Assembly: GCA_018268085.1 (NCBI GenBank)
Contig: JAFDXE010000013.1
Location: 43,766-107,765, forward strand
DNA from: Bacteroidota bacterium
GTDB lineage: Bacteria; Bacteroidota; Bacteroidia; Chitinophagales; Chitinophagaceae
Direction: 5' to 3'
DNA: 64,000 bases
Below the pieces are notes generated by a model that made no database searches, was not told where the DNA came from, and saw nothing but the letters and a program-made list of their open reading frames with translations. Shown piece after piece: positions 54,286 to 64,000 of the stretch. Both the position numbers and the translations under genes were made by a program. The stretch's first letter is position 1. Every line of letters starts with the position of its first letter.

Positions 54286-55527
54286 TTATTTGTTCGAAAT
54301 GTTTTTGGGTATCAAAATAGAAATGGTGGTTCCTTCACCTTCCTTACCATTGGCTTTTATCAAACCCTGGTGCCGTTCAATAATTTTTCTAACAATAGCC
54401 AACCCAATGCCAGTTCCTTCATATTGGGATTTGCCATGCAGCCGTTGAAAAATAACAAACATCTTATCAGTGTATCTTTCGTCAATTCCAATGCCGTTAT
54501 CTTTAACCTTTATACGGCAATACCTGCCATCCTGAACAACAGGCGAATCAAATTTTTTTTCATTTGTGTAGTCAACAGATATTTCAATTACCGGCCTGGA
54601 TTCGTTTTTGGAATACTTCAGTGAATTGCTCAGCAGGTTCATGAATACCTGTCGTAACTGTCCGGGAATAGATTCTATTACCGGAAGCTTATCCGCTTTT
54701 ATTTCGGCATGTTTATTTTCAACAACCACTTCTAGGTCCGACAGCGCTTCTTCGAGGGCTATATTCAGATCAACGCTAACAAATCCGCTTTCATCTGATA
54801 TCTGGGAGTACAAAAGAAGATCCTGTATCAGGTCACGCATACGGTTAGCCGAACTCATTACCTTCTGCAGGTAGTGCATATTAAATTCACCATTGGCATT
54901 AAAGCGTTCTTCCATCATACTTGCAAAAGTGATGATCTTACGCAATGGTTCCTGCAGATCGTGTGAAGCCAGGTAAGCATATTGCTGTAATTCGTTGTTG
55001 TTTGCAATGAGTGCCTGGTTCAATGCAGCCAGTTCAGAAGTTCTTTCCCTTACTTTTTGCTCGAGTTGTTCATGACTTTTTGAAAGCAGTTCTTCCGTTT
55101 TTTTACGAATGGCAATTTCTTCTTCCAGCGACTGACGACTTTTTTTCAGCTCGCTTGTTTGCAGAGAAAGGCGATGCAGGTTTTTAACTTTCTGAATTAA
55201 CAGGTCCGGATCAAAAGGTTTGGCAATGTAATCAACAGCACCGGATGCATATCCTTTTGATATAAATCGCTTTTCAGTATTAACTGCAGATAAAAAAATA
55301 ATCGGGATATCTTTTGTTTTATTTAAACCTGAGATAGCTTCTGCAACTTCATAACCGTCCATCAACGGCATTTGCACATCAAGCATAATAAGATTGTATT
55401 CCTTTTTCAGGATCGCTTTCAACGCTTCTTCACCGGATACAGCAGTATCAACTTCAAACCCATTTATATCCAACAAGGTTTTAAGTGTAAATAAATTATC
55501 AGGATTATCATCCACAATAAGGATCAT
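54286..55527 (-). CDS. Response regulator-histidine kinase fusion (receiver first)
   Basis: 413 residues. Receiver domain at 1-115 with phospho-acceptor Asp50 (LIMLDVQMP) and Lys103. A coiled coil runs from about 120 to 175. HisKA His189 lies in ASHDLQEPLRKI, a typical Bacteroidota H-box. ATPase motifs are NLLSNSLKYS, DNGIGID and GTGIGLAI. It has no membrane segment, so it is a cytoplasmic kinase receiving phosphate at its own receiver. As first gene of the operon it likely exchanges phosphate with the hybrid kinase encoded next. Confidence 0.92.
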   Translation of the reverse strand: MILIVDDNPDNLFTLKTLLDINGFEVDTAVSGEEALKAILKKEYNLIMLDVQMPLMDGYEVAEAISGLNKTKDIPIIFLSAVNTEKRFISKGYASGAVDYIAKPFDPDLLIQKVKNLHRLSLQTSELKKSRQSLEEEIAIRKKTEELLSKSHEQLEQKVRERTSELAALNQALIANNNELQQYAYLASHDLQEPLRKIITFASMMEERFNANGEFNMHYLQKVMSSANRMRDLIQDLLLYSQISDESGFVSVDLNIALEEALSDLEVVVENKHAEIKADKLPVIESIPGQLRQVFMNLLSNSLKYSKNESRPVIEISVDYTNEKKFDSPVVQDGRYCRIKVKDNGIGIDERYTDKMFVIFQRLHGKSQYEGTGIGLAIVRKIIERHQGLIKANGKEGEGTTISILIPKNISNK

Positions 55528-55763
55528 TACCGGCAGTGTTTAAATATCAGGATGTGTAATTTATTGTATAAATAGAAATACACGAAACCCGAAATTGGGT
55601 ACTCAGGAATACATCGATAAATTACCCTTGAAGTGCTGTTATAAAAAGTACTTATTGTTATCCGTTAGTAGCACTTTTGTGAAAACGGCTGTAGTTATTG
55701 TGGTATTTTTTCCACGAATTTTAAAAATAAGATTCAACAAAATATTTGAATGATGGCAATTTG

Positions 55764-58700
55764 TTATTGAATCACTATAGCCCGGGTTACTTTCGTTCCT
55801 TTTTCACCGGTTAGTACCAATGTATAATAACCGGCACTGTATTTATTAACTGGTATTGATTCGCTGAACAGTTTCTCCTTTACTTCAATTTTGCGGTTAA
55901 GTACCACCTGGCCATTTGCATTTATTAACTGAACGTTGTAGTTATCAATGCGATTTGTAAAATTTATTTTGAAACTATTTTCAACTACCGGGTTCGGATA
56001 AACGCTGATATCTGATGCAACAATTCCTTCTGCACCCGGATTTTTAATATCAGCAGCAGATTCTTTTCGGCCGGTCATATCTGTAATCAGCCCGTTATTT
56101 CCTGCGTTCCTGTTTCTCCGGTTAAATACAATATAAAACCTGTCAGACACAGCAGATGCCGGTGTAGCGTTCACAACAAAACTTATATTCGTAGTATCTG
56201 AAAGAGATATTTGTGTTACCGAACCCAGGAACCTGTCGTGTAACCAGGCATGCATATTTCCGGCGTCCATGTTTTCAGGTATAAAGCGTAACTGGTATGT
56301 TTGCTGTTTTATATTTGACATAGCAAATTGAATGGTATCTGAGCGCAGGATATTTGCCCTGGCATCAATAACAAGTATCCTGTTGTTGTTCTTTATTGCA
56401 AAATTTTCACCGCCATTATACATCTTCAATGCATCATTTGCTTCATATCCATTGCTATAGGCATTACTGAATGCAACCACATTCGCATCCGTAATGTTGC
56501 CTGCAGCGTTGTACAATTGAGCGGTAAACATCCTGCGAATATTTACCGGGTTGTTACCAATACCATTGTTTAACTGGTTTCCTTTGTAAACGAGATCGCT
56601 TCCTGATATTTTAGCTGATTCAGAAAAAGACACCGTGCCACCCCCGGAAGTTGAATGAACAAAAAATGCCTGGCCGGATTGAATTTTCGTGTATGCTGTA
56701 CTGTTACTATAATTTGCTGTGCCTCCCGGAGTGGGTTTATAACCCGTTACCTTACTGATAACCTGGTATCCGCCGAATCCGTTAGACCCGGTTAACAAAG
56801 GATCCCAAACATAAAATACGGTATCAATTCCCGGAGAAATTGACAGGTTTAAAAAGTCGATAGCAGAAGCGTATGGGTTACCAACCGATTCAAATTTTCC
56901 TGATAACACTGTTGTGGAAGGTGGAGGGTTTGTTACCGGAACAAATAATTTACCTGTACTGCGCAAGGTGGTGGTGGTTGCCGGTGCACTTGCAGATGTT
57001 ACGGTTCTGTCGCCGCGTACAAACAGGAAATATCCTTTCTTATTATATAAAGGAAGAGATGCGGTGTTGGCAACACCTATCCACAAATCATTTACAGGAT
57101 CATAGGTTTTCAATGCAGGCGTAGAGCCGGCGATGATATCAAATCCGGCTCCTGCGATATTACTTGAAATAATAGTACCAAGACCAGCCGTACCTACAGC
57201 GGGTAAAACATTACCTTCCTGCCATCCGGCGTTGATGGTTTGTCCGCCATTGTCTGGCACGGCAAGAAACTGCCAGGATTTTCCATGCTGTCCACCAATT
57301 GTACCGGTAGGTATATAGCGTTCAACAATAAATCTTCCTACGCCTGTATAAGCAACATTGCCCAGCGCACCAACCTGTCCGAAATCAGCCGTGTTGGTTG
57401 CATCTGACTTCAGGGTTGCATTTTTAGCAGCAAGGTCGAATGTACCTGCAGACACAGCAAATTCCCTGCTGATGCTGATATCATCCAACAATACCAATGA
57501 ATCTGTAACTGCATTTTTGACCAGGTAGAGATAAGGGAAAAGCTGACCGCCATTGGCAGTAATGGTTGATTTACCTGAACCATTAAAAAACACCGCTCTA
57601 TCGTTGTGGTTAAACAATCCTGTAGCAGAACGGTTCCAGTTGCCCTTGATATATATATCGCCGCCTGCCGTAGTGGGTAAGGTTAAGTTTCCGTCAATTT
57701 GTACGTTACCCGATACCGTTAGTTTGTTGGAAGCGGTGGTACTAAGCAATAGCGTTGCTCCATTTGCAATCGATAGGTTACCTGCCATTGCCCTGTCTGC
57801 ATCGCCATTTGGAGACGGTGTATTCAATCGTAGTGTACTGTTGTTTTGAACGGTAACATGATAAGGATAACCCGGCCCGCTGGCTGTTGACCATTCAAGG
57901 AATCTGTCATAGTTTCCTCCCGAATTATACACCAGGTTAGCGCCTGTGCCATAAGTTGGCGCATTGCCGCTTACACAACCAAATCCGTTTATCTGGAATG
58001 TTCCGTTAATGGTAGTTATCGTATTTCCAAAATCGATACAGCCATTTGCTGTTGCACCTGCTGCAATAAGTTTGGTTGAAGAACCAAAAGTGAGCAGGGA
58101 TGCATTGCCCGACATTCTTCCAATGGTTACACTGTGTTGCGCTGCATCACTGTTTAACACTGAAAAAGTTCCTGTGCCTCCGGTACTACGGATGGTTCGG
58201 GTAAGATCTCCCGGAGTACCGTCTATCCCGATATTATTTTGATTGGCATTGAGGTAAGAAGTAAAATTGAGTGTTTGCTGATTGAGGTCGATGTCGCCCC
58301 CTATAAGCTGCAATGTACTGCCACCATTAAATCCATCTACGTTTACATTGGTTGCATTGGGCGCGCCGGCCAGCACAACTGCCTGTCCCGTTGCTTTTGC
58401 AATAATGAGGTATGGGAAAGATTCCGTTCCGCCGCCTGTTCTTGTGATGGTTTGATCGCCGCTTGTTCCATTAAATTTAACGGCTCTTAGGTTGGCATTG
58501 AATACACCCAATGCGGTGCGTGTCCAGTTTCCTTTTATATACAGATCGCCGCCAGAAGCGGTAGATAAAGCGAGCGTGCTGTTGTTATTGATAATAAGAT
58601 CTCCACGCATTTCATGTGGCGTATTTGCAGAGCCGAAATTAGCGGAGCTGTTTGCCCCAAGCGTAACATGGTGCGGCACACCTGCACTGGTTCCGTAAGT

Positions 58701-61394
58701 ATTTGCATACCATTCATTCCCCACGCCAAAGTTGCAACCACAGTTATATAAGAGTGTGGAAGCCGGAGAGGAAGAATAAGTAGGAGCGGTTGCACCATTC
58801 ACAAAACCGCTGGCACCGATTGTAAGCGTCCCTTTTATTGTTGTATTACCACCTCCCATGTTTACGCCACCATTTAAAAACACATTGGTGAGTGATAAAG
58901 AAGCCCCTGGATTGATGGTTCCCGATCCAACAAAGCGAATGGTTCCTGCTGCTGCTGAGATTCCCTGGTTACCACCTGTGCCGTTAACGGTTCCCGTTGC
59001 AGTGATAAGAAGCAACTGGCTGGTTCCGGCTTCGAATAATCCGTTTGCCAAATTTAAGGTTGGCGTTGTGGTATTGTTTGTTGTTAAGGTTACGGTATTA
59101 TTTCCAACTGTACCGGTATTGGAAATGGTAAGCGATCCGGGCGACACGATGGTTACCGGCAACCCCAGCCCCGTTACCTGGTTTGCACTTGTACTATTGT
59201 AGATATAATTGGCTGCTGTATTATAACTACGGGTATTGGTAACCTGTATATTTCCCACGGCCCCGGAAGCAAATGGCGTGATGCCCTGGGGAGAACCGAT
59301 ACCCAGCGTTGCCCCTGACGATAAGGTAAAAGCTGCAGATCCCATTACCAGGTTCGTTGAACACATCAGGGTTCCATCTACGGTAAACGTACCGGAATTA
59401 ATGGTTTTATTACTAGTGAGCGTAGTTACACAGTTTGGTGTAATGTATAACGATCCGGTAGCGTTTAATGCAATTACTCCGGTACCTCCCAATACTGCAG
59501 AATTCCCATCTATCTGAATAGTGCTTACCGCACTTTGTGTTAAGGTGCCTGTGCCGATAAGTCCGTTGCGGGCTATTTTAGTTCCTGCATTCTGTAATGT
59601 AACATTTGCATTTACTTCAACCAAACCCTGGATATTCGTGGTGGAACTTGCACCGATTACGATATTCTGTGTGATCCTGAATGTGGCAATATCTGTTTGC
59701 AATGCCGATGGAAAATAGGTAGCAGATGAAGTTTGGAAAGCCGTAACGGCATTCCATTGGTAAACGGATCCTGTTGCAAAATTAACCGTGTTTAATCGGG
59801 CAAAATCATCTGAAGTATTGGTACCAACATTACCGTCTACACGTACCAATCCGCCGCTATAAACCTGTACCGTTGCTCCGGATGCGAGTGTGGGCATAAT
59901 TCCATACAGAAAATAGGTTCCGGAAACCTTGAGGTCAATATCGGATGGGTCAGCGGCAATATCCAGGTCGTATCCGCCACTGGCTGTGTTGCTATACGTA
60001 AGTGTTGCCCCTGAAGCAATAGTTAATAGTCTCGCCGTTTCATTATTGCTAATGGTAACGGTATGCCCATTTTGAATTAATATCCCTTTGGATGAAAATG
60101 TTGGTTTTAAGGTTGCATTGATCCAACTGATATTATCAGGAGACGACTGCCAGGTTGAACTGTTATTCCAGTTTCCAGATGCTTTTGATCTGAAATAATC
60201 TGTTGGCGAAGTAGCAGATCCCGCTGCCGTTAGCTGGCTGCCGGAGTTTGCCGGATTTAAATAACAGGGAACGGATACGCCATATTCCACCACATAAAAA
60301 TAATAGGTTGTAGATGGGTTGAGCCCCGTAACTGTTACGCTTGCTGCCGCACCGGTGCCATTGGCAGTTCCATTGTACACAACAAATCCGCCGCCCAAAG
60401 GATCGCCGTTTCCAAAATTTGAATTGGCATTATAAGTTACCCCACTTACCGGGTTGGAAGATAAAGTTGCGGATGTACTTGCAATGATCAGTACGCCGCC
60501 GGTACCATTACCACGGGTATAATTCAGGTCTACCTGTGAAGATAAAACACCTGAAAAGCTGGTGATGGTTGCCTGTGTAAGCGGTGGCGTACAGGGGGCA
60601 CTATAGGTGGCTGTTATGTTAATATCATCTAAGCCTAATTCATCCCGACTTCCGGAACCGCCTGCGGCAACATGCGTCCATCTTAAATAAAACACCGAAC
60701 CCGGTGCAATATACACCCCCGTTGATAAGGTTGCAGAACGGGAAGGCGAAGTTCCTACCTGAACCCATCCCAACCCATCGGGTGCAATCGGGCTTCCATA
60801 AGCCATTGATGCAACCGGGTAATCAGAGTTTATAAAATTATCTGATGAATAAGAAAAGTTCAGACTGTCTCCCCGGGACTGGTCGTTCCTCACAAAAAGA
60901 TTATAAGAAACATCCAGGGAAGTAATTATGGTGGTGCCGTTATTAACCAGCTTCAGTGTAAGGGTTCCCGGTTCAAAATCTCCACCGCCGGGCTGAATCA
61001 TCAAAGTAGGGTTGGATACTGAAGCAGGTGATCCGGTATATGCATAAAATCCGCCTGCGGTTACTGCGCCTGTAGTACTTCCCCTTGCATGATCCCCGGT
61101 TACATTGGTGCCACCATACAACAGATCGCCATCGCTCCAGCCCGTAGTAGACCATGCATTTGAATTTAATCTTCCGGCATTGGTATTCGTTGGATTTGGT
61201 GAAAAACCTGCACCCGAAAAGGAAGTAGAAGTGTTGGTTCCCACCGATGTGGGCATTGAATTGGAAAAATCGATGGTTGCTGAGGGAGCAAGGTTTGTAA
61301 AGGAAACCTGCGCAAGGCTTTTATTCACAAATACACCTGCAAATGCAAGTATAGCAATTACCCTTACACCCATTTTTCTTTTGATAAACAGCAT
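55764..61394 (-). CDS. Giant secreted T9SS protein, 1.9 kilo-residue class
   Basis: 1876 residues from the ATG at 61394 (a further ATG at 61373 is equally possible); upstream frame to 61475 is hydrophilic and ignored. Signal peptide ends at SLAQ. Domains: a beta-sandwich head (about 35-270), a fibronectin-III-like stretch (TQATITSFSGVLSSQVDLNY to TTYYFYVVEYG), a module starting ASGNWNNSSTWQSSPDN, then a very long run of Asn/Thr/Ser/Gly-rich beta-helix-like repeats to about 1380. The part VERYIPTGTIGGQHGKSWQF ... VGNPYASAIDF ... FYVWDPLLTGSNGFGGY is shared with 17639-21796. Type A sorting domain VYPNPVVEN to IVIQ closes it. No enzyme motif recognised. Confidence 0.9.
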   Translation of the reverse strand: MLFIKRKMGVRVIAILAFAGVFVNKSLAQVSFTNLAPSATIDFSNSMPTSVGTNTSTSFSGAGFSPNPTNTNAGRLNSNAWSTTGWSDGDLLYGGTNVTGDHARGSTTGAVTAGGFYAYTGSPASVSNPTLMIQPGGGDFEPGTLTLKLVNNGTTIITSLDVSYNLFVRNDQSRGDSLNFSYSSDNFINSDYPVASMAYGSPIAPDGLGWVQVGTSPSRSATLSTGVYIAPGSVFYLRWTHVAAGGSGSRDELGLDDINITATYSAPCTPPLTQATITSFSGVLSSQVDLNYTRGNGTGGVLIIASTSATLSSNPVSGVTYNANSNFGNGDPLGGGFVVYNGTANGTGAAASVTVTGLNPSTTYYFYVVEYGVSVPCYLNPANSGSQLTAAGSATSPTDYFRSKASGNWNNSSTWQSSPDNISWINATLKPTFSSKGILIQNGHTVTISNNETARLLTIASGATLTYSNTASGGYDLDIAADPSDIDLKVSGTYFLYGIMPTLASGATVQVYSGGLVRVDGNVGTNTSDDFARLNTVNFATGSVYQWNAVTAFQTSSATYFPSALQTDIATFRITQNIVIGASSTTNIQGLVEVNANVTLQNAGTKIARNGLIGTGTLTQSAVSTIQIDGNSAVLGGTGVIALNATGSLYITPNCVTTLTSNKTINSGTFTVDGTLMCSTNLVMGSAAFTLSSGATLGIGSPQGITPFASGAVGNIQVTNTRSYNTAANYIYNSTSANQVTGLGLPVTIVSPGSLTISNTGTVGNNTVTLTTNNTTTPTLNLANGLFEAGTSQLLLITATGTVNGTGGNQGISAAAGTIRFVGSGTINPGASLSLTNVFLNGGVNMGGGNTTIKGTLTIGASGFVNGATAPTYSSSPASTLLYNCGCNFGVGNEWYANTYGTSAGVPHHVTLGANSSANFGSANTPHEMRGDLIINNNSTLALSTASGGDLYIKGNWTRTALGVFNANLRAVKFNGTSGDQTITRTGGGTESFPYLIIAKATGQAVVLAGAPNATNVNVDGFNGGSTLQLIGGDIDLNQQTLNFTSYLNANQNNIGIDGTPGDLTRTIRSTGGTGTFSVLNSDAAQHSVTIGRMSGNASLLTFGSSTKLIAAGATANGCIDFGNTITTINGTFQINGFGCVSGNAPTYGTGANLVYNSGGNYDRFLEWSTASGPGYPYHVTVQNNSTLRLNTPSPNGDADRAMAGNLSIANGATLLLSTTASNKLTVSGNVQIDGNLTLPTTAGGDIYIKGNWNRSATGLFNHNDRAVFFNGSGKSTITANGGQLFPYLYLVKNAVTDSLVLLDDISISREFAVSAGTFDLAAKNATLKSDATNTADFGQVGALGNVAYTGVGRFIVERYIPTGTIGGQHGKSWQFLAVPDNGGQTINAGWQEGNVLPAVGTAGLGTIISSNIAGAGFDIIAGSTPALKTYDPVNDLWIGVANTASLPLYNKKGYFLFVRGDRTVTSASAPATTTTLRSTGKLFVPVTNPPPSTTVLSGKFESVGNPYASAIDFLNLSISPGIDTVFYVWDPLLTGSNGFGGYQVISKVTGYKPTPGGTANYSNSTAYTKIQSGQAFFVHSTSGGGTVSFSESAKISGSDLVYKGNQLNNGIGNNPVNIRRMFTAQLYNAAGNITDANVVAFSNAYSNGYEANDALKMYNGGENFAIKNNNRILVIDARANILRSDTIQFAMSNIKQQTYQLRFIPENMDAGNMHAWLHDRFLGSVTQISLSDTTNISFVVNATPASAVSDRFYIVFNRRNRNAGNNGLITDMTGRKESAADIKNPGAEGIVASDISVYPNPVVENSFKINFTNRIDNYNVQLINANGQVVLNRKIEVKEKLFSESIPVNKYSAGYYTLVLTGEKGTKVTRAIVIQ

Positions 61395-61664
61395 AGCTGG
61401 TAAACAATTTATTACAAATGATAAAAGAATTCGTTGGCGGAGAATTCCAGGGATAGATTGGGGAATGTGCCCCAAAAATATAATAAACTTTTGGTAATTC
61501 AGAGTGATTAATATGTATTTTTTACATAATCGTATCGCACTGCTGAAAACCTGGATTATTCATTGATAAACAGGGTTGTTGTGCCTTTTGTAAAGACACT
61601 TCCCTATCGGTCGTTGATCGGAGAATGCTACCAAAGGGTTTAATAAATTACAGATTCTATTGCC

Positions 61665-61700
61665 TAAAAAAAAAGAGCCCATCTTTTCAGATGAGCTCCA
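61665..61700 (-). terminator. Rho-independent terminator of the last T9SS gene
   Basis: Read on the minus strand GAGCTCATCT, loop GAAA, AGATGGGCTC (with one mismatch), then nine T residues. It is 23 nt after the stop codon at 61722. Confidence 0.85.
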
Positions 61701-61721
61701 TTTGTTTTATTTTTTAAATTA

Positions 61722-64000
61722 TCAGAACTTAATCAGCTTAGTTGTTTTAACCACATTGCCTTGTCTTACCTCTACCATATAGGTTCCGGCTTTCAGGTCG
61801 GATCCTAATTGCAGGGTTTGATAAGCCGCAGTAGTAAACTGTTTCAACATCCTTCCCTGCAGATCCAGTATCCTTACATTGATCACTTCTTTTGCTGAGG
61901 TGGTAACCTGCAGTTTGAAGTCGTTCACCGTAGGATTAGGATAGATATTCACCTGCATGGTTTCTGCTGCTGCCACAGGCTGAGTGGTTCCTTTCGTGGT
62001 AATTGGTTGTCTTTCCAGTTGACAAGCAGGCAATTTCACTTCCTGGGACCTGATCACGCTGTTTCCGCAATTGCTGAACGATTGTACGGTAACAACACCG
62101 TTAACCGAAGTTCCCGGATAAGCTACGGTAATGCTTGTTGGCATCGGACCTGCCGGTGACTGGCTAACCAATGTTGCTCCAGCAGGGATTGTCCATACCA
62201 GTGAGGTTGCGTTCGCCGGAGCTGATTGTAATGTGTAAGAGTATTGCCTGTCCGGGCAAACTTCTAACTGGATCACATCCATCACACTTGGTGTGGCAGG
62301 GTTTAGTTTTGAAAGACTCAATGATCTTACACCACTTGTACCACAACCATTGGCAGCAGATACGGTGATGCTTCCTGTTGTAAATCCTGCCTGGAACTGG
62401 ATGGTGATCACTGTATCCTGGGCACCTGCTCCGTTAGGATGTGTAACCACGGCTGTATTTGGATTCACTGTCCAGTTGTAAGAAGTAGCTCCTGATACGG
62501 CATTGATCTTATAGGTTCCTGCTGAACCGTTTGGTAAAATGTATTCGCATACATTGGTAGAACCTGAGATCAAACCTGGTGTAGATGGATTGCTCCTGGT
62601 AATGGCATAGCTTCTTGCATTGCTTGTTCCGCAGCCGTTTGCAGCAGATACGGTGATAGCACTTGAAGTGAAGCCGCTTGTGAAGCTAACCGTAACCGTT
62701 GTATCATTTACACCTGGTCCATTAGGATGGTTAATGGTTGTTGTACCAGCCTGTGCAGTCCATGCATAAGAAGTAGCACCGGTAACTTTTGGAATGGTAT
62801 ACGTGATGGTTCCCGGAGTACCGATAACGGCACATACGTTAGTGCTGCTGGCCGTAATGGCTGCCGGTGTTCCCGGTGCCTGAGCCAGTAAGTAATAGAT
62901 TGTTTGCGGACTGTTACCACAAGCCGACAATCCTGTAACCCTTATTTGTTTATTGGCCTGTGCTGCAAATCCGTTCTGGAATGTTACTGTTAAGGTATTG
63001 GTTCCCTGTCCGGATACGATCGTAACATTGGTTGGTGGTATAATCCAGGTAAATCCTGTTGCACCTGCAGATACTGCTGTAAATGTTACCGGATCGCCTG
63101 TTCCGATATAAGGGCAAACGTTTGTTGGACCCGTTACAACTGGTGCAACCAATGGTGCATTGGCAGCGAATGTTGCACTGATACTATGTGCCGCATGTAC
63201 ATTACTGAATGTATAAGTAGAGATCGCACCTTGTGATATACCATCTACGATCACATCGGTAACATGATAACATGCTGCAGGTGTAATGGTATAAGTTGCA
63301 TTGTTGCCACAATTTACAGAACCTGTACCTGGTGTTACTGTTCCGTTTGCACCGGCAGTAACGGTAATGGTATAAGGTCCGTTTTGTGTGAATGATGCAG
63401 CAATGGTATGGTTGGAAGCAACGTTGCTGAATGTGTACGTAGAAATGGCGCCTTGTGAGATGCCATCCACTACAACATCTGCAATACTGAAGCAATCATT
63501 TGCTGTTATAGTGAAGCTTTGATTATTACCAGCATCTACACTTACCGCTCCGCTTGGGCTGATGCTACCACCTGTTCCTGCACTTGCGTTAATGGTAAAT
63601 GCATTCAGTGTAAAGCTGGCGCTGATGGTATGCGTAGCCTGAACATTGTTGAATGTGTAGGTAGGGATTGCACCCTGTGAGATACCATCTACAATCACAT
63701 CTGCAATAGAATAACCAGGATCGGCTGTGATGGTATAAGTTGCATTATCACCACAGTTTACGGAACCTGTGCCCGGAGTAATACTTCCGTTAGCACCTGC
63801 TGTAACCGTGATGGTATAAGTGTTCAGTACAAATGTTGCACTGATGCTATGCGTTGCCTGTACGTTATTGAAAGTGTACGTAGTTAATGCACCTTGTGAT
63901 ACACCATCTACGATCACATCAGCTACACTATAACATGCATCCGGAGTAATCGTGTAAGTAGCATTATCACCACAGTTTACAGAACCAGTTGACGGAGAAA
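61722..64000 (-). CDS. Secreted repeat protein with T9SS sorting domain, 5' end outside window
   Basis: At least 758 residues; the frame is open to the window edge and no start is visible. From the edge inwards there are tandem units of 73-74 residues (VDGISQGAISTYTFSN, HTIAASF, AGANGTVTPGTGSVNC), then four PKD-like units (VTGPTNVCP and related, SACGNSPQTIYYL, ANGCGTS), then a type A sorting domain YPNPTVNDF to TKLIKF. The architecture is the same as the 42678-45872 protein and the final domain is very similar. Cell-surface or released adhesive protein is the best guess. Confidence 0.9.
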   Translation of the reverse strand, partial: SPSTGSVNCGDNATYTITPDACYSVADVIVDGVSQGALTTYTFNNVQATHSISATFVLNTYTITVTAGANGSITPGTGSVNCGDNATYTITADPGYSIADVIVDGISQGAIPTYTFNNVQATHTISASFTLNAFTINASAGTGGSISPSGAVSVDAGNNQSFTITANDCFSIADVVVDGISQGAISTYTFSNVASNHTIAASFTQNGPYTITVTAGANGTVTPGTGSVNCGNNATYTITPAACYHVTDVIVDGISQGAISTYTFSNVHAAHSISATFAANAPLVAPVVTGPTNVCPYIGTGDPVTFTAVSAGATGFTWIIPPTNVTIVSGQGTNTLTVTFQNGFAAQANKQIRVTGLSACGNSPQTIYYLLAQAPGTPAAITASSTNVCAVIGTPGTITYTIPKVTGATSYAWTAQAGTTTINHPNGPGVNDTTVTVSFTSGFTSSAITVSAANGCGTSNARSYAITRSNPSTPGLISGSTNVCEYILPNGSAGTYKINAVSGATSYNWTVNPNTAVVTHPNGAGAQDTVITIQFQAGFTTGSITVSAANGCGTSGVRSLSLSKLNPATPSVMDVIQLEVCPDRQYSYTLQSAPANATSLVWTIPAGATLVSQSPAGPMPTSITVAYPGTSVNGVVTVQSFSNCGNSVIRSQEVKLPACQLERQPITTKGTTQPVAAAETMQVNIYPNPTVNDFKLQVTTSAKEVINVRILDLQGRMLKQFTTAAYQTLQLGSDLKAGTYMVEVRQGNVVKTTKLIKF
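63165..64000 (-). repeat. Tandem 219-222 bp coding repeats
   Basis: Four consecutive copies, starting near 63178, 63400, 63621 and 63840, with close similarity at the DNA level, and the array continues past the window. Each encodes one 73-74 residue unit including the cysteine of GSVNC. Copy number is likely to vary between strains by recombination. Confidence 0.85.

Noticed and set aside
63165..64000. CRISPR array as an explanation for the regular repeats
   Set aside because: Units are about 220 bp, lie in one open frame and translate to a protein repeat; there are no short repeats with unique spacers.

Overview
The window looks like a piece of a Bacteroidota chromosome, most likely family Chitinophagaceae or a near relative. 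The evidence is: several very large secreted proteins ending in type IX secretion (T9SS) type A sorting domains; Bacteroidota-type promoter cores (TAnnTTTG) instead of strong Shine-Dalgarno sites; DUF3127 and DUF4293 genes, which are typical of this phylum; and lipoproteins with short lipobox signals. The genus is inferred, not read from a marker.

Layout. 1-484: a small membrane-protein ORF between two copies of a GTTAGCTGAA/TTCAGCTAAC motif, beside a long inverted repeat, which resembles a gene cassette. 780-4799 (minus): secreted nuclease, NlpC/P60 lipoprotein, cyclophilin and an M20 N-carbamoyl amidohydrolase. 4882-7143 (plus): secreted M1 aminopeptidase. 7280-16979 (minus): a complete reductive pyrimidine degradation set: PreA/PreT dihydropyrimidine dehydrogenase, beta-ureidopropionase, dihydropyrimidinase, NCS1 transporter, class III aminotransferase and CoA-acylating (methyl)malonate-semialdehyde dehydrogenase. 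A divergent Lrp/AsnC regulator lies at 17088-17573. Together these would turn uracil or thymine into beta-amino acids and then acetyl-/propionyl-CoA, with ammonia and CO2 released. 17639-21796: giant T9SS protein. 22862-23061: tRNA-Ser(GCT) and tRNA-Pro(TGG). 23496-25704: dnaA, an AT-rich hairpin-bearing spacer and a DUF3127 gene with an SSB-like tail. 25792-29727: FAD-dependent dehydrogenase and an ABC exporter pair. 29811-35437 (minus): Wzz-like and Wza-like polysaccharide export proteins, nitronate monooxygenase-like enzyme, sugar nucleotidyltransferase.

35651-42563: housekeeping genes (glyA, DUF4293, uvrA, an ECF sigma factor, a CPBP membrane protease, a small unknown protein). 42678-49096: divergent pair of secreted proteins, one with InlB-like and PKD-like repeats, the other a P-domain plus lysyl-oxidase-like fusion. 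49183-55527 (minus): a signalling operon with receiver-histidine kinase, a CHASE3-GAF hybrid kinase with three receivers (split by an apparent one-base deletion near 53008), CheR and CheB. 55764-64000 (minus): two more giant T9SS proteins; the last runs off the window and contains tandem repeats of about 220 bp.

Most convergent gene pairs are separated by clear bidirectional hairpin terminators. The spacers in the pyrimidine cluster carry runs of a TGAATnn heptamer that coding function does not explain.
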